Positions 23,082 through 33,481 are shown, counted from the first letter of the stretch. The stretch is DNA of 64,000 nucleotides from Terrirhizobium terrae (GCF_030323265.1 NZ_CP104992.1:2269501-2333500), one strand, 5' to 3'. Translations and numbers: made by a program. Notes: a model not told the origin generated them from the sequence alone.

Positions 23082-23834
23082 ATGATTCTCGACCCGCAGG
23101 GCACCATTCTCGCACTATTCCTGGCTTTCTGCCGCATGGGTGGCTGCGTGATGACCCTGCCGGGTTTTGGTAGCGCCCGCGTCCCGCCGCAGATCAGGCT
23201 TTTCGTCGCGTTTGGGCTTGCGATGGCGGTGCTGCCGGTGCTCTGGGACGTGATCTATCCGAAAGCGGCGTCCCCGACTGCGACCTATGTCGGTCTGATC
23301 CTGACCGAAACGCTGATCGGCGTGATGTATGGCCTGATCGCGCGGCTCTATACACTCGGTCTGCAGTTTGCCGGTACGGTGCTGACCATGAGCATCGGAT
23401 TTTCCGCGCCGGGTGGCCACGATATTCTTGAGGATTCCCAGGAAAACCAGCTGACCAACCTTCTGACGCTCTGTGGCCTGTTGCTGCTGTTCATGATGGA
23501 CTTTCACCACATGGTCTTCAGGGCTCTTGTCGAATCCTACGACGCGACGCCAGTCGGTGCCATCATCGACCCGCAGAAGATGCTGATCACGCTGACCGAT
23601 ACCCTGCGCGCCTCGACAATGATCATGCTGCGGCTGGCAAGCCCGTTTCTGATCTATGGGCTGATGTTCAACGTCGCGATCGGCCTCATCAACAAGCTGT
23701 CGCCGCAGATCCCGGTCTATTTCATCTCCACTCCCTTCCTCGTGGCGGGAGGTCTTTTCCTTCTCTATCTCTCGATCGCAGCCTTCATCCATCAGTATGC
23801 CGATGGTTTTGGCCGCATCTACAACGGTTTCTAG
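23082..23834 (+). CDS. fliR: Flagellar export membrane protein FliR (250 aa)
   Basis: Inner-membrane component of the flagellar export gate. Seen: six or so membrane segments, opening MILDPQGTILALFLAFCRMG, with ILTETLIGVMYGLIARLYT, SIGFSAPGGHDILEDSQE and MLRLASPFLIYGLMFNVAIG. Length fits the family (about 250-260). The start at 23082 is preferred; the open frame extends further 5' only because it overlaps the flhA end. Confidence 0.96.
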   Translation: MILDPQGTILALFLAFCRMGGCVMTLPGFGSARVPPQIRLFVAFGLAMAVLPVLWDVIYPKAASPTATYVGLILTETLIGVMYGLIARLYTLGLQFAGTVLTMSIGFSAPGGHDILEDSQENQLTNLLTLCGLLLLFMMDFHHMVFRALVESYDATPVGAIIDPQKMLITLTDTLRASTMIMLRLASPFLIYGLMFNVAIGLINKLSPQIPVYFISTPFLVAGGLFLLYLSIAAFIHQYADGFGRIYNGF

Positions 23835-23842
23835 GTATTGCC

Positions 23843-24262
23843 ATGGCTTCCGGCTCCGACAAACGTTCCGACAAGCTGAAGCGTCTCGTCGCCGTGCAGC
23901 GGCATCTGGAGAAGATGGCGGATTCCGAGCTGGCCGCGACGGTGCGACACCGCGCGGAAGTCGCTCAGTCCATCGATGCGGTGATCGAGGCGATCGGTTC
24001 GGTCAACCCGGTCCATCACCAGTTCGCAAATCACTATGCCGACCGTCTCGGCCGGCTCACTGCCAAGGAACGCCAGCTTGAAGGCGTTCAGCAGTTCCAG
24101 GAAAACAAGGTTCTCAAGGAACGTACCAAGGGCGACCGTCTGGAAGACAACATGAAGGAAGCCCGTGAACTTGAGGATCGCGAGGCCGCCGACAACGCGA
24201 TCTACGATCTGATCGAGATGACGCTCGCCGCGCCAGCCTCCAGCAAGCTTCAATCGTCATAG
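23843..24262 (+). CDS. FliJ-like coiled-coil protein (139 aa)
   Basis: Probably the cytoplasmic FliJ-type chaperone escort of the flagellar export ATPase. Seen: an almost wholly helical, charged sequence with heptad pattern (KLKRLVAVQRHLEKMADSEL, then KERQLEGVQQFQENKVLKER) and no membrane segment. It starts 8 bp after the fliR stop. In rhizobia a short gene holds this place in the cluster. Assignment rests on coiled-coil character and position, since FliJ sequences are poorly conserved. Confidence 0.68.
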   Translation: MASGSDKRSDKLKRLVAVQRHLEKMADSELAATVRHRAEVAQSIDAVIEAIGSVNPVHHQFANHYADRLGRLTAKERQLEGVQQFQENKVLKERTKGDRLEDNMKEARELEDREAADNAIYDLIEMTLAAPASSKLQSS

Positions 24263-24381
24263 TCCCGTCATCGCAGCGGTTTTGCTGTCGCTACTCAGCG
24301 AGGCCGCGTGCATTTCAAACTCTCGTTGCAGTCGAAACCGCCCTGGCGGCCGGCGCTGTGATGGTAATGAAAGGACAGGAC

Positions 24382-24942
24382 GTGGCGATTTCCCCTCCGA
24401 GTGATCTGGTGCTTGACGTTGTGCGCGCCGCCGACCCGACCGGTGTTCAGGCAGCCCAGGAAAAGCTCAAGGCAAACCGCGCGGCTTTTGCAGCCAGCAG
24501 CCTTGCCGATGCCGGCAAGGGCTTTGGTGCGGCCATGGATATCATCGACACACCCGGCACACGTGCCGGCCTCGATCATGTCAGCCGCACGAAGAAGACG
24601 GATGCCGCCGAGATGCCCGACGAGTATCGCAAGTTCGAGGCGTCTATCCTTTCGACCTTCGTCAATTCCATGCTTCCGAACGATAGCGAGGAAGTCTACG
24701 GCAAGGGTTCCGCCGGCGACTTCTGGAAGGGCATGATGGCAGAGAAGATCTCGGACGAAATGTCCAAGTCCGGCGGCATCGGCATCGCCGAACAGATGTA
24801 TTCCCAAGCTCTCGACCGCCTGCAACGTCAGGGCCCCAGCGCCACCACTGACGAGAACGAGCGCAGCCGGGCGATGAGCATGGTCGACGATTTCCAACGT
24901 CAGGTCCTTGGAATTTCGGCAACTGAAAAGAAAGAGGCCTGA
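24382..24942 (+). CDS. FlgJ-like rod-binding protein (186 aa)
   Basis: Predicted rod assembly factor with the FlgJ N-terminal domain only; the muramidase half seen in enteric FlgJ is absent, which is usual in rhizobia. Seen: YRKFEASILSTFVNSMLPND and FWKGMMAEKISDEMSKSGGI, matching the rod-binding domain. The GTG at 24382 (VAISPPSDLVLDVV) is chosen because AAGGA lies 6 bp upstream; ATGs at 24358-24367 are alternatives without that spacing. The separate transglycosylase at 13539 may supply the missing wall-cutting activity (inference). Confidence 0.78.
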   Translation: MAISPPSDLVLDVVRAADPTGVQAAQEKLKANRAAFAASSLADAGKGFGAAMDIIDTPGTRAGLDHVSRTKKTDAAEMPDEYRKFEASILSTFVNSMLPNDSEEVYGKGSAGDFWKGMMAEKISDEMSKSGGIGIAEQMYSQALDRLQRQGPSATTDENERSRAMSMVDDFQRQVLGISATEKKEA

Positions 24943-24965
24943 CCGTGAAATATGAGGCAGACACC

Positions 24966-25331
24966 ATGGAAGTTGTATCGAACGATTATCGCATCAAGAC
25001 CGTTCTCGGCCGCCTTGAAATGATCATCGACAACGAGAACCAGCGCATCGGCGCAGATCCCGAATTCGATCTGAAGGTTTCTAACGCGCACAAGAGCCGC
25101 TGCCTTTATGAGCTGACCATGCTGTTCCGCGGTACCGACCCCAAGTCGCTCGCGACCAACCACATCGACCAGATGCATGGCCTGAAGAACAAGCTGGCGC
25201 TCAATGCCCGCCGCGTCGAGGCGCATCTCAACGCAGTGCGCGCGGTTGCCGACCTCCTGAAGAACGCAGCACGCGACGCCGAGGGTGACGGCACCTACAC
25301 CCAGGAACAGTTCATCTACAGCGAGGCCTGA
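24966..25331 (+). CDS. FlgN-like flagellar protein (121 aa)
   Basis: Small cytoplasmic helical protein, probably a FlgN-type chaperone for FlgK and FlgL. Seen: DYRIKTVLGRLEMIIDNEN at the start, AHKSRCLYELTMLFRGTDP and LALNARRVEAHLNAVRAVAD, a three-helix pattern. Identity of sequence to FlgN is weak; position in the rhizobial flagellar cluster supports it. The ATG at 24966 is used; a GTG at 24945 with MKYEADT in front is possible. The stop overlaps the next ATG (25331). Confidence 0.65.
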   Translation: MEVVSNDYRIKTVLGRLEMIIDNENQRIGADPEFDLKVSNAHKSRCLYELTMLFRGTDPKSLATNHIDQMHGLKNKLALNARRVEAHLNAVRAVADLLKNAARDAEGDGTYTQEQFIYSEA

Positions 25332-25876
25332 TGCTTAAGCTTATACTGACGGGGCTCTGGGTCTGCGTCGTCACGCTGGGCGCGGTCTACTTTTCCGTCC
25401 AGATGTCGGCAGCTCCCGCTCCCGTCGATGAGGAAGCCAAGAAGAAGGAGCTTCTGGAGGTCGTTCGCGGTGAGGCAATCACCGTGCCGATGATCGCCAA
25501 CGGCAATATCTCCGGCTACTTCATCGGCCGCATCTCCTTCATGATGGACAAGGAAAAGGCCAAGGAGATCAAGCTTCCGATCACCGAGCTGATGACCGAC
25601 CAGTTGTTCACGCTTCTGGTCGGCAACAAGATGGTTGACCTGTCCCGCCCCGGTGCCTTCGATCTGGAAAAGTTCAAGTCCTCCGTGAAGGATGGCATGA
25701 ACGAGAAGTTCAAGGATCAGGTCGTGGCCGAGGTTCTGGTGGAACAGCTCGACTACATGTCGAAGGAAGACATCCGCACCAATGCTGCAAAGGGTGGCAA
25801 GACATCGCCACCGATCCAGAAGATCGTGGACGGCGTGACCATCGAAGCGCCGGCCGCAGCCTCCGGCGGACACTGA
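25331..25876 (+). CDS. Membrane-anchored protein of the flagellar cluster (181 aa)
   Basis: Function not firmly known. Seen: one N-terminal membrane helix or uncleaved signal (MLKLILTGLWVCVVTLGAVY), then a periplasmic domain with GNISGYFIGRISFMMDKEKA, LPITELMTDQLFTLLVG and MNEKFKDQVVAEVLVEQLDY. The single anchor followed by a FISFMxD-like strand pattern and a C-terminal VLVEQLDYM helix is reminiscent of FliL, but I would not name it so. It is the last gene of the flagellar run, coupled to the FlgN-like gene and followed by a terminator. Confidence 0.7.
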   Translation: MLKLILTGLWVCVVTLGAVYFSVQMSAAPAPVDEEAKKKELLEVVRGEAITVPMIANGNISGYFIGRISFMMDKEKAKEIKLPITELMTDQLFTLLVGNKMVDLSRPGAFDLEKFKSSVKDGMNEKFKDQVVAEVLVEQLDYMSKEDIRTNAAKGGKTSPPIQKIVDGVTIEAPAAASGGH

Positions 25877-25899
25877 ACGCTTTCGCAGCGATGTTTTGA

Positions 25900-25923
25900 A
25901 AACCGGGCTTCGTGGCCCGGTTT
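25900..25923 (+). terminator. Terminator closing the flagellar run
   Basis: Stem AAACCGGGC / GCCCGGTTT with loop TTCGTG, followed by tctcatttt, 24 bp after the last flagellar gene. Confidence 0.88.
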
Positions 25924-26028
25924 CTCATTTTCGCACGGGCCGGTAGAATTTTAACATCTCGTTTAAAGCGCCAGTGAGCGCCGTTCTGTTAGGAAAAGCT
26001 CGAACTTTTCTGTGCAACGGATGCTCTA

Positions 26029-26607
26029 ATGAACGCAGCTGGAGAATGCCTGACAGCCATACCCGGCCCGAGCACCGGTGGCCTCCCGTTCTATGACCTC
26101 GACTGGGATCTGGCTCTTGGCCTCGCCGAACACCTGAGCAGCTTTCCCGGCTCCTGCAGCGCGATTTCCTTCCTCGATGCAGGTCATATGCTACGTTGCC
26201 TTATCTCGTCGGCTGAGCGCCAGGCAATCGGGCGCCACCTCGTTCTACCGACCGGAGGCATCCTGTCGGGGCTGGTGTACAGGATGATGGGCGCAAGAAG
26301 CGGGAAGGGCCGTTTCTGTGCCGCAGACTTCCTTCCTGCACTTCTCACCCACGTTGAACGGCCGATGACGGTAGCGGTTCAGCATCCCGATATCCCGCAT
26401 GCGGAGCAACTGCGGGATCGTTTGCAGCGGCACACGCCATGGCACCGCGTCGTCCTCGCCAACGACACGACCGTCGACCGCGCCGACGTGATGATCGTCT
26501 TGGGCAGCCTCTCTGCAAGCTTTGAAATGCGCGGCAATACCATCGAAGGCATGAGAGCAAACCTCACCATTTTTGCCGGCATCCAGTCTCTTCGCTGCGG
26601 TGAATAG
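26029..26607 (+). CDS. Divergent WecG/TagA/CpsF-like protein (192 aa)
   Basis: Possibly a relative of GT26 glycosyltransferases that act in polysaccharide or teichoic-acid linkage synthesis. Seen: FLDAGHMLRCLISSAERQ and LVLPTGGILSGLVYRMMG in the place of the family's nucleotide-sugar region (LVLPDGIG type), then FLPALLTHVERPM and VMIVLGSLSASFE. The usual C-terminal lattice ending is shortened, and the aspartate of the PDG motif is replaced by Thr-Gly. It may thus be inactive or have another role. It sits between the flagellar terminator and the chain-length protein. Confidence 0.5.
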   Translation: MNAAGECLTAIPGPSTGGLPFYDLDWDLALGLAEHLSSFPGSCSAISFLDAGHMLRCLISSAERQAIGRHLVLPTGGILSGLVYRMMGARSGKGRFCAADFLPALLTHVERPMTVAVQHPDIPHAEQLRDRLQRHTPWHRVVLANDTTVDRADVMIVLGSLSASFEMRGNTIEGMRANLTIFAGIQSLRCGE

Positions 26608-26726
26608 GGTTGCGCATCTGGCTCATGCGTCCAAATCCTACGTTAACCATTTGTTTGCCTAGAAAATTTAGACTGCGTTAATGAACGCGGATCTTTGTCA
26701 CCACCGCGGTCAGAGGTGGATGGACG

Positions 26727-28498
26727 ATGGATGCGCTGACCAATGCCGAGATGCGGGACGACGCGGCGCTCGGCGATGAACCCTCTATGCTGCGGCGGTT
26801 TCGTTCGCTCGCCCTTGCGGGCGCCATGTTCGCCTGTATTGGCGGCGCGCTCCCGGTCGTACTGTCTCCCCTTTTCAACACGCAGTTCCGCAGCGAGACC
26901 CAGCTGACCGTGCAGGGCGTCAGCCAGAACGCGATCCATGCAGCCATCAAGGCGACGCAGTCACGCCAGACGGCCGACAACATCATCCGTGCGCTCGATC
27001 TCGGCCAGGCCGAAGGCTTCGCGGTGAACAGCCCGACGATCATTCGGATCGCCTCGGAAGTATGGTCCGGCCGTGAGACCACCGTGGCCGAAGCGGAGCA
27101 GGCACTTCGCCAGCGCCTCCTCGACGCGCTTTCGTTCACCTACGATGCTCCCGGGCAGCGCCTGATCATCTCGGCCACCGCTGCGGATTCCGAAGAAGCC
27201 GCTTCGATTGCCGAACGCACCACGGAAGAATTCCGCCATGCGCTCCTTGCTGCAGCCGGCGCATCCGTCTCCCCGCAGATCGAAGCGTTACGCAGGACGG
27301 CGGGCAGGGCCGATGCCGCCCTTTCAGGTTTTACCGGCAAGTTCGATGCCGAGACCTTGGCCAGGTTGCAGCAGCTTCATCAGGAAGGCGATGCGCGCGA
27401 TATCGAGATCAACGCCGTCTCCGGCCAGCTTGCAGATCTGCAGCAGAAGGAAAAACGGCGGCAGCGATGACGGTTGCCGACGTGCTCACCAAGCCCCTGC
27501 CGGACAGCCTGGAATTCACCGGCCTCGAATACCAGCGCCAGCGCTATGTCCAGGCTGAGGTGGAGCTGGAGCAGCTTTCCGTGCAATTGGGCCCGAAACA
27601 CCCCAAGCACATGGCGGCCCAGGCCGTGGTCGATGATGCCAGGCGGGATATCAAGCAAGCCCTGCAGGAGCTTGCCGCATCGCTCTCGAGCCAGGCCACG
27701 GCGTCGGCTAAATCGCTAGACGGGCTGAAGGCGCAGAAGGCGGCCGCGTCATCCGACCCGCAGCTCGCCGAAGCGGCAACGCAGCTTGCCGTGCTCGAAG
27801 GTGCGGCCAGTGAGGCGCGGCGAAACCTCGCCGAGGCCGAAGGAAGCACATCCGTTTCAAGGCCCGTGAGCCTTCCGAGACTGACCGTGATCGTGCCCGC
27901 ATCCGAGGCTTCCGCCAAGCGGCTGGGACCTGACCTTGCGACGTTGATCGTTGGCGGTGCAGCCGCCGGAGGACTGATCGGCATGTCCATCATCGAGCTC
28001 TGGCGCCGGCGGCAGGAACAGCTTGCAGAAGATGTCGCGCAGGATACCTACGAACTCGATGCCGATTTCGATGCGCGGGATGATCGCGCCGATCCCGCCA
28101 TCGAGCCGCAGCCTGTCCTCGCCGAAGAGGATCAGGTCGTCGATCTACCACGGGTACTAGAAGACGAACTTCCGCTGCATGAGGAGCTTGCGGACGAGCC
28201 GCTGCACGAGGAAGCCGCCAACGACGTCACGTTCGGCGATCGCATCCGCGCGCTGCTCGAGGAAAACCGCCTTCGCGCAGACGAGGCGGATCTTCCGCCG
28301 CTCGTTGCCACTGCCGTCGAACAGTCGGAGGCACGTCGCGCCGAAGAGATCGAGGAGCGGGCTTACTGGCTTGGCGATCTGGCGGAGGGCAACTTTGCCA
28401 GCGAGGAGGAAGAGCTTGCAGCACTCCGGCGCAAGCTTGAAGAACTTCGCGCACTCGCGGCTCTTCAGGAGGAGCGCCAGCGCAAGGCCAACGGGTGA
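26727..28498 (+). CDS. Polysaccharide chain-length determinant (Wzz/GumC-type), one frameshift
   Basis: Inner-membrane co-polymerase thought to set chain length or assist export of an exopolysaccharide. Seen: N-terminal membrane helix (SLALAGAMFACIGGALPVVL), a long coiled-coil periplasmic part (about residues 60-390) with VELEQLSVQLGPKHPKHM typical of the GNVR segment, and a second membrane helix (LATLIVGGAAAGGLIGMSII). The cytoplasmic tail is unusually long and acidic (about residues 435-590) with no Walker motifs, so there is no tyrosine-kinase domain. The frame breaks near 27449 where one base is missing in gaaaaacggcgg; repair gives 590 residues. No polymerase or flippase gene is beside it. 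Confidence 0.82.
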
Positions 28499-28623
28499 TC
28501 GCGCCGGCGGGCGCCGGTCACAAAGCTCTTGCTTTTACCTGATCTGGACAGCATAGGGCGTTGATGGGCAATCGGCCTTGAGGCCGTTGCATAGGATGGC
28601 GCTGTTCCAGCGAGGAGTTCATC

Positions 28624-29523
28624 GTGGCATTTGTGATTGATGGCAAGGAAGCGGCCGCTTCCGTCATTTCCGCCGTAACCGAAGCATCCGCATCGCTCGA
28701 AGCCAAGGCTGGTATCAAGCCGGGTCTCGCGGTCGTCATCGTCGGCAACGATCCGGCAAGCCACGCCTATGTCAATTCCAAGAGCAAGATGGCCAAGCAA
28801 TGCGGCTTCAACTCCATCCAGCACACGTTGCCGGAGGAGACGACGCAGGGTGAACTGCAGGCGCTCGTCGATACACTGAACGCCGATCCGTCCGTTCACG
28901 GCATTCTCGTCCAGCTGCCGCTGCCGAAGCATTTCGATTCCGACGCTATCATCCAGTCTATCCTGCCGGAAAAGGATGTCGATGGCCTCAACATCGCCAA
29001 TGCCGGCAAGATCGCCACGGGCGACCTCTCGACCGGCCTCATCTCCTGCACGCCGGCCGGCGCCATGTTGCTGGTCAAGCGCGTCCATGGCGAGGATCTC
29101 TCTGGCCTCAATGCCGTCGTCATCGGACGCTCCAACCTTTTCGGCAAGCCGATGGGCCTGCTGCTTCTCGCCGCCAATGCCACTGTCACCATGGCCCATT
29201 CGCGTACCAGGGATCTCGCATCCGCCTGCAGCAATGCGGATATTCTCGTCGCGGCCGTCGGCCGGGCGGAAATGGTGAAACGCGACTGGGTGAAGCCCGG
29301 TGCGACCGTCATCGATGTCGGCATCAATCGCGTGCCGGCGCCCGAGAAGGGCGAGGGCAAGACCAAGCTCGTCGGCGATGTTGCCTTTGCCGAAGCCTCC
29401 GAGGTCGCGGCCTCGATCACGCCTGTTCCCGGCGGCGTCGGCCCTATGACGATTGCCATGCTGATGGCCAATACTGTCATCGCCGCCCACCGCGCCGCAG
29501 GTCTCGCCGCTCCCAAATTTTGA
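28624..29523 (+). CDS. folD: Methylenetetrahydrofolate dehydrogenase / cyclohydrolase FolD (299 aa)
   Basis: Cytoplasmic bifunctional enzyme converting 5,10-methylene-THF to 10-formyl-THF with NADP. Seen: [19 protein letters not shown] with the catalytic Lys and Tyr region, [45 protein letters not shown] (NADP-binding) and [20 protein letters not shown]. Length is normal. It is a single gene, with about 120 bp of apparent non-coding DNA before it. Confidence 0.98.
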   Translation: MAFVIDGKEAAASVISAVTEASASLEAKAGIKPGLAVVIVGNDPASHAYVNSKSKMAKQCGFNSIQHTLPEETTQGELQALVDTLNADPSVHGILVQLPLPKHFDSDAIIQSILPEKDVDGLNIANAGKIATGDLSTGLISCTPAGAMLLVKRVHGEDLSGLNAVVIGRSNLFGKPMGLLLLAANATVTMAHSRTRDLASACSNADILVAAVGRAEMVKRDWVKPGATVIDVGINRVPAPEKGEGKTKLVGDVAFAEASEVAASITPVPGGVGPMTIAMLMANTVIAAHRAAGLAAPKF

Positions 29524-29698
29524 GACACTACGGCTGTAGCCACAGAATCTTCGTCGCGCATCGGTTGTGCGACGCAGTGTGAATATTACCCCTTGAAACC
29601 TCCGCAACTGCCTTAAATCACTATCCGGACTGCCATGTTCGAAACGCGTGGCATTCACTCAGGTCGCAGATACGATCTCTGATGGGGAGGATAGTTTT

Positions 29699-31061
29699 AT
29701 GAGAACTTCGCTATGGGTCGGCGTTGCGCTGGCCACCTTGTTTACCGGTGCCGCGCATGCGCAAGAGCTGAAGTTTCCTCCCGGCGAAGACGCCAAGTTC
29801 AACTGGAAAAGCTACGAGGATTTCAAGGCGGCGCATGCCGACCTGAAGGGCCAGAGCCTGACTTTGTTCGGCCCCTGGCGTGGTGAAGACGAAGTCCTGT
29901 TCAACAGCGTGCTCGCTTATTTCAACGCTGCGACCGGCGCCAACGGCAAATATTCCTCGTCGGAAAATTACGAGCAGCAGATCGTCATCGACACCCAGGC
30001 TGGCTCGCCACCGAACATCGCGATCATGCCGCAGCCGGGCCTGCTGGCCGATCTTGCGCCCAAGGGTTTCCTGACGCCGCTCGGCAAGGAGACGGAGGAT
30101 TGGGTCAAGAGCAATTACGGTTCCGGCGAGGACTGGGTCAAATACGGCACCTATAAAGACAAGGACGGCCAGGAGGGCTATTTCGGCTTCCCGTTCAAGG
30201 CCGACCTGAAGTCGATCGTCTGGTACGTGCCGGAGAATTTCGAGGAGGCCGGCTACGAAATCCCAAAGACGATGGAGGAGCTGATCGAGCTTTCCGATCA
30301 GATCGTCGAGGATGGCGGCGTGCCGTGGTGCATCGGTCTGGCCTCCGGCGGCGCCACCGGCTGGCCGGCGACCGATTGGGTGGAGGACATGATGCTCCGC
30401 ACCCAGACGCCGGAAACCTACGACAAGTGGGTGAGCAATGAGGTGAAGTTCAACGATCCGGCCGTGGTCGGCGCGATCGAGGAATTCGGCAAGTTCGCCA
30501 AGAACGAAAAATATGTGGCCGGCGGCGTGCCGGCCGTCGCCTCGACAGACTTCCGCGACAGCCCGAAGGGCCTCTTCGACATTCCGCCGAAATGCTACAT
30601 GCATCACCAGGCGTCCTTCGTCCCGTCCTTCTTCCCGCCGGACAAGGAACTCGGCGTCGATGCCGACTTCTTCTACCTGCCGACCTACGCTTCCAAGCCG
30701 GAGCTCGGCACGCCGGTGCTCGGTGCCGGCACTATGTTCACCATCACCAAGGATCTCGCCGGCCGCCCAGGCTTTCATCGAGTTCCTGAAGACGCCGATC
30801 GCCCATGAGGTCTGGATGGCGCAGGCCTCGTTCCTGACGCCCTACAAGGGCGTCAAGCTGGATGCCTATGCCAACGAAGTGCTGAAAAAGCAGGGCGAAC
30901 TTCTGACCAAGGCGACCACCTTCCGCTTCGATGCCTCCGACCTGATGCCCGGAAAGATCGGCGCCGGCGCCTTCTGGACCGGCATGATCGACTATGTCGG
31001 CGGGAAAGATGCGCAGGCTTCGGCTGACGAGATCCAGAAGGCTTGGGATGGGTTGAAGTAA
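29699..31061 (+). CDS. aglE: Alpha-glucoside ABC transporter, periplasmic binding protein AglE, one frameshift
   Basis: Binds alpha-glucosides such as sucrose, maltose and trehalose in the periplasm for import. Seen: a signal peptide (SLWVGVALATLFTGAAHA, cleaved before QELKF), the group 1 solute-binding fold with LTLFGPWRGEDE, FGFPFKADLKSIVWYVPENF and FWTGMIDYVGGKDAQ. The frame breaks near 30763 by an extra base in gccggccgcccag; repair joins KDLAG to AQAFIEFLKTPIAHE and gives 453 residues. The start at 29699 has GGGGAGG in front. It opens the agl operon; the usual LacI-type regulator aglR is not in the window. Confidence 0.93.
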
Positions 31062-31093
31062 GGGCTTTCGAGCTCCGAGGGTTAACGGCAACA

Positions 31094-31219
31094 CCCCTCA
31101 TCCGGTCCTTCGGACCACCTTCTCCTTGAGGGGAGAAGGGGCAGGGTGCCAGCGTCTCCGTTCTTCCTCTCCCCTCGGGGAGAGGGTGGCGGGCGAAGCG
31201 GAGGCGGGTAAGGGGGCGG
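31094..31219. repeat. RIME1-like intergenic mosaic element, copy 1
   Basis: About 126 bp with two hairpin arms: ccctcatccggtcc..., ccttgaggggagaaggg, and cctctcccctcggggagagg, ending in ggcgaagcggaggcgggtaagggggcg. It has the sequence type known as RIME1 in Rhizobium and relatives. It fills the gap between aglE and aglF, where a stable RNA structure can protect the binding-protein mRNA and lower the permease level. Confidence 0.85.
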
Positions 31220-31251
31220 TATCCGCACTAAATAACAATAGGGGAGGAAGC

Positions 31252-32266
31252 ATGGCATCGCAGATCGTAACGGCCTTCGGGGCGGTCATTGCAGGCGTGT
31301 TTGCCTGTGCGTTGTATTACTGGCTGTCCGACAAGCTGCTGCAGCTCGCGTTCCCCGTCCGTGTCGGTGATGCCCGGCGAGATCTCCGCCAATCTTAAGG
31401 CCCATGCGGTCATCCGGCCCTGGCTCTTTCTTGGTCCGGCGCTTCTCCTGCTCCTCGTCTATCTCGTCTATCCGGTCATCTCGACCTTCATCCTCTCTTT
31501 CTACGATCGCTCGGGCGGCAATTTCGTCGGGCTCGCCAATTACCGCTGGGCAATCGGCGACGAGCAGTTCCGCCAGTCGATCTTCAACAACATCCTCTGG
31601 CTTGCCGTCGTGCCTGCTGCCTGCACCTTCTTCGGCCTCGTCATCGCCGTGCTGACCGATCGCATCTGGTGGGGCAATATCGCAAAAAGCCTCGTGTTCA
31701 TGCCGATGGCGATCTCCTTTGTCGGCGCCTCGGTCATCTGGAAGTTCATCTATGAATATCGCGGCGGCGAGGAGGCGCAGATCGGTCTGCTGAACGCCGT
31801 CGTGCAGTTCTTCGGCGGCGATCCGCAGGTCTGGATCGCGCTGCCCTTCTGGAACAACTTCTTCCTCATGGCGATCCTCATCTGGATCCAGACCGGCTTT
31901 GCCATGGTCATCCTCTCCGCGGCACTCCGCGGTATCCCTGAGGAAACGATCGAGGCTGCCGTCATCGACGGCGCCAATGGCTGGCAGATCTTCTGGAAGA
32001 TCATGGTGCCGCAGATCTGGGGCACGATCGCCGTCGTCTGGACGACGATCACCATCCTCGTGCTCAAGGTCTTCGACATCGTCTTGACCATGACCAACGG
32101 TCAGTGGAACTCGATGGTGCTGGCCAACCTGATGTTCGACTGGATGTTCCGCGGCGGCGGCGACGGTGGCCGCAGCGCCGTCATAGCGCTCGTCATCATG
32201 GCGGCCGTCACGCCGATCATGATCTGGAATATCCGTCAGGCCAGCGAAGACCGGGGAGGGCACTGA
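31252..32266 (+). CDS. aglF: Alpha-glucoside ABC transporter permease AglF, one frameshift
   Basis: Inner-membrane permease of the agl importer. Seen: N-terminal membrane helix (IVTAFGAVIAGVFACALYYW), then RPWLFLGPALLLLLVYLVYP, and the EAA loop EETIEAAVIDGANGWQIFWK that contacts AglK. The start ATG at 31252 follows GGGGAGGAAG. The frame breaks near 31371 by an extra C (gatgcccggcgag, repaired gatgccggcgag), joining PVRVGDA to GEISANLKAH; repaired length is 337 residues. The stop is 2 bp before aglG. Confidence 0.93.
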
Positions 32267-32267
32267 C

Positions 32268-33436
32268 ATGAGCGCCGTCGCGAGCCTCCGCCGCATCGGC
32301 CTTCCGCGCCTTATCGTTCATGCCTCCGTGCTGCTGATCTGCATTCTCTGGATGATCCCGACGATCGGCATTTTCGTCACCTCTTTCCGGGAAGCCGGGC
32401 AGATCGCATCCTCCGGCTGGTGGACAGCCTTCACCGGTGCCGCCGAAACGAGCGCCGCGCGTCTCGCCGATCCGTCGACGGCAAGGCAGGATGGACCGAA
32501 CTACGTGATCTCCGGCTCGGTCTTCGATGATGAGGGGCGGGTCCGAAGGGCAGCGTCCAGGCCTACGGCACCCGTGTCGCCGAGCCGACAGAATTTGCGG
32601 CCGGGCAGGAGGCCGATCTCGGCGATGGCGAAAAGCTTACCGTCAACGCGGATGGCAGCTACACCTACACGAAGAACGCACCATTCGACGACAAGCGCGG
32701 CAAACGCGTCTACCTCTCAGTGACGCAACCGCCATCCTTCACGCTCGACAACTACCGCACGGTGCTGACGGCGCAGGGCATCGGCCAGTCCTTCGTCAAT
32801 TCGCTGACGGTCGCGATCCCGGCGACCATCATCCCGATCCTGATTTCGGCCTTTGCCGCCTACGCGCTCTCGTGGATGCATTTTCCCGGCCGCACGCTCA
32901 TCATCGCGGTCGTGGTCGGCCTCATCGTCGTGCCGCTGCAGATGTCGCTCATCCCGCTTTTGACGATGTACAACAATATCGGCGCCTTCTTCGGTGTGCC
33001 GTCGCGCAGCTATGCGGGCATCTGGCTGGCGCACGCCGCCTTCGGCATGCCGCTCGCCATCTATCTCCTGCGCAATTACATTGCCGGCCTGCCCAAGGAG
33101 GTCATCGAATCCGCCCGCGTCGATGGCGCGAGTGACTTCGAGATCTTCGTCAAGATCGTGCTGCCCTTGTCCTTCCCAGCGCTCGCCTCCTTTGCCATCT
33201 TCCAGTTCCTCTGGACCTGGAATGACCTTCTCGTCGCCATGGTCCTGCTCGGCACCGGCAAGGATCAGCTGGTGCTGACGGGGGCGCTCAATGCGTTGCT
33301 GGGCTCGATGGGCGGAAAATGGGAAATCCTGACGGCTTCGGCCTTCATCTCCATCCTCATCCCCATTATCGTCTTTTTTGCCCTGCAGCGATACCTTGTC
33401 CGCGGCCTTCTCGCCGGTTCGGTCAAGGGTGGCTGA
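32268..33436 (+). CDS. aglG: Alpha-glucoside ABC transporter permease AglG, one frameshift
   Basis: Second permease subunit. Seen: N-terminal helix with SVLLICILWMIPTIGIFVTS, then a long periplasmic loop of about 110 residues before TQPPSFTLDNYRTVLTAQG, then five more membrane segments and the EAA loop KEVIESARVDGASDFEIF. The loop, with GSVQAYGTRVAEPTEF and DGSYTYTKNAPFDDKRGK, is a regular feature of AglG. The frame breaks near 32550, where an A seems lost (cgaagggc for cgaaagggc); repaired length is 389 residues. Confidence 0.93.
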
Positions 33437-33481
33437 GCGGGCGGCAGGTCAATCCTTTAGCTTCCTTCAAAAAGGTACCGA

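Noticed and set aside
32527-33135. A 202-residue plus-strand frame within aglG
   Set aside because: It is an out-of-phase reading of aglG on the same strand; its Arg/His-rich sequence has no membrane segments, while the repaired AglG frame does.
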